Positions 8,372-14,006 of a DNA stretch of 15,982 nt are shown here, piece by piece (the first letter of the stretch is position 1; every line of letters starts with the position of its first letter). Below the pieces are notes generated by a model, which was given only the letters and a program-made list of their open reading frames with translations, searched no databases and was not told the DNA's origin. Where the stretch lies: the NCBI GenBank assembly GCA_903899795.1, contig CAIUKX010000002.1, forward strand, positions 1 to 15,982. Direction: 5' to 3'. Source of the DNA: an uncultured Flavobacteriales bacterium (lineage in GTDB: Bacteria > Bacteroidota > Bacteroidia > Flavobacteriales_D > Crocinitomicaceae). Both the position numbers and the translations under genes were made by a program.

Positions 8372-9436
8372 ATGAAAAATTCAATTTTAACAATAAAAAG
8401 TGTCATTTTATGTGGAGCTATCCTTGGTAGCTCTGCAGTAAATGCAGGAAATGAAGATCGTTCAGGTTCAGCAGGTGCGTATCATTTATTGGTAAACCCT
8501 TGGTCAAGAAGTGCTGCGATGGGCGATGCAGGAGTTGCATGTGCAAATGGACTTGAGGGGACATTTACGAATATTGCTGGTTTGGCTTTTACTGAAAAAA
8601 CGCAGTTGAAATTCAATCATAGTAATTGGATGGGGAATGCTGGTATTGCTTTTAACAGCGCAGGTTTAGCGCAAAGAGTTTCTGAAAATTCTTGTTTCGC
8701 GTTGAGTATCCAATCGATGAATTTTGGGGATGTTATGATCACAACTGTTGATAACCCTGAAGGAAAAATTGGAACTTTCTCTCCAAGAATTAACGTTTTC
8801 AACTTAGGTTATGCACGTTCTTTTTCAAGTTCTATCCATGCCGGAATTAATATGAAAGTTATTTCTGAAAGTATGTCGAACATGAAAGCAATGGGAGTTG
8901 CATTAGATGTTGGAATTCGTTACGTTACGGGTGAAAAGGATCAGATCAAGTTTGGTATCGCATTGAAAAATGTTGGGCCGACTATGCGTTACAAAGGTGA
9001 CGGTTTGAATCAACAAGCTAATTATGTCAACACGGGAAGCATTGCTACTTTGGATGAAAGAACTCAAGATTTTGAGTTACCGGCATTGTTGAATATTGGA
9101 GGATCTTATGACTTTATTTTTGATCCGAAAAACAAATTAACAGCTGCTTTTGCCTATACTGCTAACTCATTCTCGTATGATCAATACCGTGTAGGATTTG
9201 ATTATGGCTTGACTACTGGTAAAATGGCATTCAATCTTAGAGGTGGTTATGTTTACGAAAAGTATCTATTATCTGCTGTAAACAGATCGAATGCTTTGGT
9301 TGGACCTACAGCTGGTTTCTCAGTTGATGCTTTAGTTGGTAAAAACAAAAGTGCATTAGGTATTGAGTACTGTGCTCGTTTTGCAGGTAGTTTTGGTGTA
9401 ATCCATACTTTAGGAGCTACGATTAGCATCAAGTAA
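8372..9436 (+). CDS. PorV/PorQ-family outer membrane protein
   Basis: 354 residues with a signal peptide (hydrophobic IKSVILCGAILGSSA, cleavage near VNA-GNE, about residue 25). The PorV/PorQ (UPF0164, FadL-like barrel) hallmarks follow: AGAYHLLVNPWSRSAAMGDAG (34-54), TNIAGLAF where most relatives have NPAGLA (66-73), FNHSNWMGNAGI (81-92) and FGIALKNVGPTMRY (194-207). Alternating beta-strands continue to the end. In T9SS, PorV is the shuttle that takes cargo by its C-terminal domain from the translocon to the attachment complex, and PorQ is a related barrel. This copy is encoded right behind a giant protein with such a C-terminal domain and is followed by a strong terminator, so it is the last gene of the operon. 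It is probably a dedicated paralogue and not the main T9SS PorV, because no core T9SS genes are adjacent. The GG at the end of AAGGATG gives only a poor ribosome site, but ATG 8372 is the only start in front of the signal peptide. Confidence 0.85.
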   Translation: MKNSILTIKSVILCGAILGSSAVNAGNEDRSGSAGAYHLLVNPWSRSAAMGDAGVACANGLEGTFTNIAGLAFTEKTQLKFNHSNWMGNAGIAFNSAGLAQRVSENSCFALSIQSMNFGDVMITTVDNPEGKIGTFSPRINVFNLGYARSFSSSIHAGINMKVISESMSNMKAMGVALDVGIRYVTGEKDQIKFGIALKNVGPTMRYKGDGLNQQANYVNTGSIATLDERTQDFELPALLNIGGSYDFIFDPKNKLTAAFAYTANSFSYDQYRVGFDYGLTTGKMAFNLRGGYVYEKYLLSAVNRSNALVGPTAGFSVDALVGKNKSALGIEYCARFAGSFGVIHTLGATISIK

Positions 9437-9449
9437 AAAAAATAATTAA

Positions 9450-9457
9450 TATATTTG
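9450..9457 (+). promoter_or_regulatory. Candidate -7 element for greA
   Basis: TATATTTG is an exact match to the Bacteroidota -7 consensus TAnnTTTG. No good -33 element lies 19 bases upstream. Transcription would begin around 9461-9464, exactly at the 5' arm of the terminator hairpin of the preceding operon, leaving a leader of about 60 bases before greA. Chance occurrence in AT-rich DNA is possible. Confidence 0.35.
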
Positions 9458-9460
9458 TAT

Positions 9461-9495
9461 AACAAGAGAGTTCAGTTTGAGCTCTCTTGTTTTTT
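9461..9495 (+). terminator. Strong intrinsic terminator closing the receptor/PorV-like operon
   Basis: AACAAGAGAG (9461-9470) pairs perfectly with CTCTCTTGTT (9482-9491). The pairing continues inward through T-G, T-A, C-G and A-T to a three-base GTT loop, making a stem of about 14 pairs. A T-run (9490-9495) follows directly. The position 25 bases after the PorV-like stop fits factor-independent termination of the three-gene transcript. Confidence 0.9.
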
Positions 9496-9523
9496 GTTGT
9501 AGATAGATTAAATAAATAATAAG

Positions 9524-10000
9524 ATGTCCCAAATTACATATTATACGCAGGAAGGTTTAGATCGATTGAAGAAAGAGCTTCATGAAATGAAAACAGTCCA
9601 AAGAGTAGCTATTTCAAATCAAATTGCTGAAGCTAGAGATAAAGGTGATTTATCTGAGAATGCTGAATACGATGCTGCAAAGGAAGCTCAAGGTTTACTT
9701 GAAATGAAGATTTCAAAATTGGATACCATTATTTCAAATGCCCGTGTGATAGATGAATCTACTATTGATAATTCCAAAGTATTTATTCTTTCCAAAGTGC
9801 ATATTAAGAATGTGGCAAACGGGATGGAGGTTGAATATACGCTTGTTGCCGAAAATGAAGCTGATTTAAAAGCAAAGAAAATTTCAATGGATTCTCCAAT
9901 TGGTAAAGGTTTGTTGGGTAAAGCGATAGGGGATATTGCTGAGATCACAACCCCTAATGGAAATATGAAATTTGAAATCTTAAATATTTCCAGAGGATGA
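9524..10000 (+). CDS. greA: Transcript cleavage factor GreA
   Basis: 158 residues, the usual GreA length. GreA enters the RNA polymerase secondary channel and stimulates cleavage of backtracked RNA, rescuing arrested elongation complexes. The N-terminal coiled coil carries the diagnostic tip EARDKGDLSENAEYDAAKEA with the acidic pair D42 and E45, equivalent to E. coli D41/E44, which coordinate the catalytic magnesium. The C-terminal FKBP-like globule has the family signatures DSPIGKGLLGKAIGD and ITTPNG. The start at ATG 9524 gives the standard N-terminus (MSQITYYTQEGLDRL). The stop overlaps the start of the HIT gene (ATGA), so the two are translationally coupled. GreA of this length and motif set is unambiguous. 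Confidence 0.97.
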   Translation: MSQITYYTQEGLDRLKKELHEMKTVQRVAISNQIAEARDKGDLSENAEYDAAKEAQGLLEMKISKLDTIISNARVIDESTIDNSKVFILSKVHIKNVANGMEVEYTLVAENEADLKAKKISMDSPIGKGLLGKAIGDIAEITTPNGNMKFEILNISRG

Positions 10001-10386
10001 GTTCCATTTTTTCAAAAATAGTCAGAGGTGAAATTCCATGCCATAAAGTGGCTGAAGATGATAAATACCTGGCATTTTTGGATATTACTCCTTTGAGAAA
10101 AGGTCATGTTTTGGTGATTCCAAAGATAGAGACAGATTATGTTTTTGATATGGATGATGAAGATTTGGCTGGATTATTTGTCTTTTCGAAAAAAGTGGCA
10201 GCGAAAATTAAAGTAGCTTTTCCATGTAAAAAAGTAGGTGTGACAATTATTGGACTGGAAGTACCTCATGCTCATGTTCATCTCATACCAATGAATGCAA
10301 TGTCAGATATGAATTTTATGCAGCCAAAACTCACGTTAACTCACGATGAACTGGCACAAATAGCTGAACAAATTCGAAAAGCCTGA
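9997..10386 (+). CDS. HIT family nucleotide-binding hydrolase (Hint-like)
   Basis: 129 residues, the typical size of a single-domain histidine-triad protein. It starts with SIFSKIVRGEIPCHKVAEDD, the standard Hint-type N-terminus, then FLDITPLRKGHVLVIPK. The triad lies in VPHAHVHLIP: H91, H93 and H95, with H93 in the position of the nucleophile that forms the covalent nucleotidyl intermediate. Family members hydrolyse purine nucleoside phosphoramidates, AMP-lysine-type adducts or dinucleoside polyphosphates in the cytoplasm; the substrate of this one is not predictable. Before the triad it reads IIGLEVPH, where classical Hint proteins have an N-x-G-x-x-G-Q motif. The start codon lies inside the greA stop (ATGA), and an intrinsic terminator follows about 26 bases after the stop. 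Confidence 0.93.
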   Translation: MSSIFSKIVRGEIPCHKVAEDDKYLAFLDITPLRKGHVLVIPKIETDYVFDMDDEDLAGLFVFSKKVAAKIKVAFPCKKVGVTIIGLEVPHAHVHLIPMNAMSDMNFMQPKLTLTHDELAQIAEQIRKA

Positions 10387-10412
10387 TCTTGTGTTCAGGT
10401 CTACATAAAATC

Positions 10413-10438
10413 AAAAGCACTCAGATGGGTGCTTTTTT
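10413..10438 (+). terminator. Intrinsic terminator after the greA-HIT operon
   Basis: AAAAGCAC (10413-10420) pairs with GTGCTTTT (10429-10436). A T-G and a C-G pair extend the stem inward to an AGAT loop. Six T residues run from 10433 to 10438. The hairpin lies 26 bases after the HIT stop. Confidence 0.82.
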
Positions 10439-10462
10439 GGTTTAATTTTTGTTGTAATTTTG
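10436..10462 (+). promoter_or_regulatory. Candidate promoter of the SGNH hydrolase gene
   Basis: TAATTTTG (10455-10462) matches the Bacteroidota -7 consensus TAnnTTTG exactly. TTTG at 10436-10439, at the end of the terminator T-run, could serve as the -33 element, but the spacer is only 15 bases. Transcription would start near 10467, about 28 bases before the ATG at 10495. This would let the hydrolase be expressed independently of greA and the HIT gene. Confidence 0.45.
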
Positions 10463-10494
10463 TTACGATTTAATCAATACTCGGATTGAAATAC

Positions 10495-11568
10495 ATGAAA
10501 CAATTTTTTATTATACGCATATTAATTCTTTTGCTTAGTCTGTTTACAGGATTTGTAACTTTTGCAAATGTAGAACCGATGAATGTCCTTTTCATTGGTA
10601 ACAGTTATACACACTACAATAATATGCCTAATATTTTTCAGGAAATTGCGGTTTCGAAAGGTGTGAAGATCAATGTAGAAATGAGCGCGAAAAGTAATCA
10701 CACATGTAAAATGCATTGTGAACGGCCGGAAATGTTTGAAAAAATCAAAAGTAAAAAATGGGATTACGTAGTCATTCAAGGTTTTAGCCGTGAGTTGACA
10801 CATGCACCTGCTTATTTGGACACGTCTTTTGTACCTTATTTCAACCGAATCATTGATTCTGTATATTCCAATAATCCGTGTACGAATGTTTTGTTATATA
10901 TGACATGGGGTTATAAAAATGGAATTCATGATAATCCGGACTTGGATACCTATCAAAAAATGAGTGATAAGATTGCACAAGGATATCAATATATTGCTGA
11001 CTTATATTCACTGCCGATTGTACCTGTAGGACAAGTTTGGGAGACTGTTCATGAAAATCATCCGGATATAAATTTATATGTTGAGGACAATCAGCATCCG
11101 GCCATCAATGGCTCTTTTCTAATTGCTTGTACGTTTTATTCGGCTATTTTTAAAGCTAGTCCAGAAGACGGATTTACTTCGACAGTTGATCCGAAAGTGG
11201 CTAAAATTATTCAGCAGGCTTCCTATAATTATATTTCCAATAATATTGAGCGGTATAAATTGCGGCAAAATACTTTGGATGTGAGGTATGAAAGAACTGA
11301 AACGGGTCAATTTTTAGCACACTGCAAATCCTATTATCCAAATGCAACCTCCGTTCATTGGGATTTTGGTGATAATAATAGTTCAGATTTACCAAATGTT
11401 GAACATCGGTTCAAACGAGAAGGTGTTTATTCGATTGTTTTAACCGTAAATGACAACTGTGGCCAGAGGATTATCTATAGAAAGGTTTATTTCAAAGATC
11501 CAAAAAAACCAAAAAAGATCAAGCCATCGGTTCCGGTTACAACTTCCAATCAGCCTAAAAAAATATAA
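10495..11568 (+). CDS. Secreted SGNH/GDSL-type hydrolase with C-terminal PKD domain
   Basis: 357 residues from ATG 10495. A TTG nine bases upstream is in frame but adds only MKY, and ATG gives a normal signal peptide (MKQFFIIRILILLLSLFTGF, cleavage near FA-N). The mature protein begins with block I, VLFIGNSYTHYNNMP, in which S37 is the likely nucleophile (GNS for GDS, as in DUF4886-type SGNH proteins). VVIQGFSRE (Q95, S98) follows, and then the C-terminal dyad in EDNQHPAINGSF (D198, H201). SGNH enzymes hydrolyse esters of lipids, polysaccharides or peptidoglycan; the substrate here is unknown. Residues about 265-338 are a PKD beta-sandwich (HWDFGDNNSS at 288-297, then GVYSIVLTVND), usually a surface or carbohydrate-contact module. 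The tail is rich in Lys and Pro. No T9SS sorting domain was seen, so it is probably periplasmic. It stands alone on the plus strand and converges, 15 bases apart, with the minus-strand cluster. Confidence 0.83.
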   Translation: MKQFFIIRILILLLSLFTGFVTFANVEPMNVLFIGNSYTHYNNMPNIFQEIAVSKGVKINVEMSAKSNHTCKMHCERPEMFEKIKSKKWDYVVIQGFSRELTHAPAYLDTSFVPYFNRIIDSVYSNNPCTNVLLYMTWGYKNGIHDNPDLDTYQKMSDKIAQGYQYIADLYSLPIVPVGQVWETVHENHPDINLYVEDNQHPAINGSFLIACTFYSAIFKASPEDGFTSTVDPKVAKIIQQASYNYISNNIERYKLRQNTLDVRYERTETGQFLAHCKSYYPNATSVHWDFGDNNSSDLPNVEHRFKREGVYSIVLTVNDNCGQRIIYRKVYFKDPKKPKKIKPSVPVTTSNQPKKI

Positions 11569-11583
11569 AAAGTTTTAGAGGAA

Positions 11584-12672
11584 TTAATCTTTAATACCAA
11601 AAATACGGTTCATCGTTGTTCGAACGGGAACGAGTATAAAACTCAATTTTTCCTTGATTCGATCTAGATAGTTGATGATAAAGAAGAATAAAGTTAAGAA
11701 CAGAACAACAGCTGTTACAGCTTGCCAAGGTGTTAGTGCATGATGAAACAGACGATTCAAACCAAATCCGGTGATACTACCATAAAGGATAATCATGTGA
11801 AGGATATAAATCGTTAAAGTGTTTTGTCCCATTTTCAAAAATAGACTTGGTTTTATTTCACCGATTAACTTTTCGATGATCATAAGCATTCCTAGAACAA
11901 TCATTACCATTCCTAAACATTCATACAGCCAATCTAATTTGTAAATGTGATAGAATTGATTTCCCATTTTGTAGTCCACGTAAATAAAAATCTCTTTCAA
12001 AAAGAAATAGAGGAAAACACCAATTGTAATTACACTAAAAGCAAATCCCCATTTTTTTACATGATCTTTTAAATTATGGAGTAAAACTCCAAACATCGCA
12101 CCATATAAAGTGTATCCCATTCGTGGTAAAATAGGAAAGATGGAGTATTCTCCCTGAAACATATTTTGAATAAAAGATGGGGCTCCAGCCGGCCAATATT
12201 GAGTAGGAGGGAGCGTGGCAAAATAAATGTAAGAAGAGAAAACAAGAGTGCCACCAACAAAGAAATAAATCCAAAGAGGGATAACCCGAATCAGCTTGTA
12301 AAGACCGTAGAGAACCAATATTGTAAAAATACCAACACCAATACACTGCAACACGTGGAAAGCGTAATATTGAAGCAAATACCCCCAAAATAATAGTTCG
12401 ATGGATCGTTTAAATCCTTTAGTAACACGTATGTTCTGAAAATACTTCAAATGGTTGTTACCCATTAAAAGGTAAACGAATACAATTCCTGTTACTGTTA
12501 AGAAAATTGGAGATGTAAATCCACGAATGAATTCCCACGTTGTAAAAATAGAATTTGTCCGGTCTCGGTACACTTCCATCAATGAATCGTCAACAAAGTG
12601 ACCTTCCAACATCAAAAGTATGGCAATCGATCTTGCCATATCTATAAACATCAATCTGCTCTTTGGTTTCAT
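11584..12672 (-). CDS. Multi-pass membrane protein, HGSNAT/DUF1624-type acyltransferase family (paralogue 2)
   Basis: 362 residues with about ten hydrophobic segments. The N-terminus RLMFIDMARSIAILLMLEGHF (6-26) has the R-x-x-x-I-D-x-x-R-x-x-A and GH signature of the heparan-alpha-glucosaminide N-acetyltransferase/DUF1624 family, with H25 as the candidate catalytic histidine. RGFTSPIFLTVTGIVFVYLL forms a further helix, and LFLKMGQNTLTIYILHMIIL lies near the C-terminus. Such proteins move acetyl or acyl groups across the membrane onto sugars outside the cytoplasm, or are of unknown function in bacteria. It lies 61 bases downstream of a close paralogue, and the two share FIDMARSIAI, LMLEGHF, RGFT and LFLKMGQNTL segments. 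Compared with that paralogue it lacks about 17 residues after YLLQ. No terminator was seen between it and the convergent SGNH gene. The acceptor is unknown. Confidence 0.72.
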   Translation of the reverse strand: MKPKSRLMFIDMARSIAILLMLEGHFVDDSLMEVYRDRTNSIFTTWEFIRGFTSPIFLTVTGIVFVYLLMGNNHLKYFQNIRVTKGFKRSIELLFWGYLLQYYAFHVLQCIGVGIFTILVLYGLYKLIRVIPLWIYFFVGGTLVFSSYIYFATLPPTQYWPAGAPSFIQNMFQGEYSIFPILPRMGYTLYGAMFGVLLHNLKDHVKKWGFAFSVITIGVFLYFFLKEIFIYVDYKMGNQFYHIYKLDWLYECLGMVMIVLGMLMIIEKLIGEIKPSLFLKMGQNTLTIYILHMIILYGSITGFGLNRLFHHALTPWQAVTAVVLFLTLFFFIINYLDRIKEKLSFILVPVRTTMNRIFGIKD

Positions 12673-12733
12673 TAAGTTATCTATCGTATCAAAGATTTGT
12701 TTGTAAAAATAGGATATTCTGTGCTATTATTAT

Positions 12734-13960
12734 TTATGCTTTGTTAAATACTTTAAAAAGCGCTTTTGTTTTCCCAACTATCCTACTTCTAGTCATTCCG
12801 AATTTTTCGCGGAACCATTCAATATATTTAATAAAAAATGCAAAAGCTACAATAAATAAAACTGCTCCGATAATGGATTCAGATGCTGTTAATTCTGTTT
12901 TAAAGAGATCTTTCAAGCTATAACCTGTGATAGCACCGTATAAAATGATGACATGTACAATGTAGATTGGCAGTGTATTTTGGCCCATTTTTAAAAATAG
13001 TGATTCTTTGATTTTAATATATTGCTCAATCAACATAAGGAAACTTAGAAGCATTATGACTTCTGCAAATTTTGCATATAACCATGAATTTTTCTCAAAC
13101 ATCAAATTCGAACTTTGTTCGAAAAAATGGGCAAGAAGATAATCAATCCCTTTCCCGAAAACCGAAGCAAATAAAAATAAGAATAGGCCGATTAAAAAGG
13201 TGAGATAAGGAAACCATTTCTTTCTTAGGTATTGTTCATATTGATGAGTGATCGCTCCCAACATTCCACCAAATAAAACAAAACCCATCCAAGGAATAAT
13301 AGGGAATTCTGATTTTGGTCCATGAAAAATATTTTGAATGACTTCAGGTGCTTTTTCGGGAAAATAATGTCCTTCGCTGAAGGTGTGAAAATAAGGATAT
13401 AAGGAAAAAAAAATAATTCCGCTTATTAAATAGTAAAAGGATAAGGGACCTTTTTTTATGAGTTTATGAAATCCGTAGATGAGAATTAAGCAAGCAATTC
13501 CTAATGCAATAGATTGTAAAATGTGGAAAGCATAAAGCTGACTATTCATATTTCCATGTAAATAGTAGATCAAATATTTTAAATTGATTTGCAGTATATA
13601 TGCCCAAAACAGGATCATAATCACACGTCGGATTCCCTTTTTTACCCGGGGTATTTTGAAGAAAGGAGTTTTTCCATCTTTTTCCTCATGTTTCGTTAGT
13701 AAATAGACAAACACCAATCCAGTAATTGTAAAAAACAATGGAGCTGTAAAGCCTCGGAGGTTCACCCACCAATCAAAGACGGTTGAACCTGAATTTCCGG
13801 TTTTTCGGAGTGTATCTGTTAGTGGTTGATAATCTCTAAATGTTAAGGTAATGAAATGTCCTTCCAACATCAGAATAATGGCAATGGATCTTGCCATGTC
13901 GATGAATTTTAATCGTTCATGTTGTATTTTTGGTACAGTAGTACTTGTGTTTTCAGACAT
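12734..13960 (-). CDS. Multi-pass membrane protein, HGSNAT/DUF1624-type acyltransferase family (paralogue 1)
   Basis: 408 residues, transcribed before its neighbour. A polar 16-residue N-terminal extension precedes LKFIDMARSIAIILMLEGHF, with H35 as the candidate active-site histidine. Then come NLRGFTAPLFFTITGLVFVYLL, a charged cytoplasmic-looking loop (KHEEKDGKTPFFKIPRVKKG), YAFHILQSIALGIACLILIY and LFLKMGQNTLPIYIVHVIIL. About ten transmembrane helices are evident. It has an extra segment (INLKYLIYYLHGNMNSQ) where the 362-residue copy is shortened. The family assignment rests on the R-x-x-x-I-D-x-x-R...H signature and the overall layout; distant acyltransferase-3 proteins share the first part. 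The start ATG 13960 is the only Met before the first helix. The gene lies 46 bases after the stop of the OmpA-like gene on the same strand, so it may be read from that transcript or from the promoter element just upstream. Confidence 0.72.
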   Translation of the reverse strand: MSENTSTTVPKIQHERLKFIDMARSIAIILMLEGHFITLTFRDYQPLTDTLRKTGNSGSTVFDWWVNLRGFTAPLFFTITGLVFVYLLTKHEEKDGKTPFFKIPRVKKGIRRVIMILFWAYILQINLKYLIYYLHGNMNSQLYAFHILQSIALGIACLILIYGFHKLIKKGPLSFYYLISGIIFFSLYPYFHTFSEGHYFPEKAPEVIQNIFHGPKSEFPIIPWMGFVLFGGMLGAITHQYEQYLRKKWFPYLTFLIGLFLFLFASVFGKGIDYLLAHFFEQSSNLMFEKNSWLYAKFAEVIMLLSFLMLIEQYIKIKESLFLKMGQNTLPIYIVHVIILYGAITGYSLKDLFKTELTASESIIGAVLFIVAFAFFIKYIEWFREKFGMTRSRIVGKTKALFKVFNKA

Positions 13961-13967
13961 ATGAATA

Positions 13968-13975
13968 CAAAGGTA
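13968..13975 (-). promoter_or_regulatory. Candidate -7 element upstream of the first acyltransferase paralogue
   Basis: On the minus strand this reads TACCTTTG, an exact TAnnTTTG. A TTTG at 14000-14003 is too far away (24-base spacer) to be a good -33 element. Transcription would begin near 13962, within a few bases of the ATG at 13960, implying a nearly leaderless transcript. Read-through from the upstream gene is an alternative. Confidence 0.35.
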
Positions 13976-14006
13976 CTACATTCCAAGTAAATTTAGTGAC
14001 AAACCT

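Noticed and set aside
9688..9948. Minus-strand open frame opposite greA
   Set aside because: It is antisense to an unambiguous GreA gene and shows no motif of its own.
10486..10494. TTG start giving a longer SGNH hydrolase
   Set aside because: It adds only three residues (MKY) before a Met that begins a normal signal peptide. ATG at 10495 is preferred.
11569..11583. Bidirectional terminator between the converging SGNH and acyltransferase genes
   Set aside because: The 15-base gap and its flanks contain no inverted repeat followed by a T-run on either strand.
12074..12388. Minus-strand open frame of 104 codons in another frame of the acyltransferase gene
   Set aside because: It is a frame-shifted reading of a hydrophobic membrane-protein gene, rich in Cys, Phe and Ser. 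The overlapping frame carries the family motifs and matches the paralogue.
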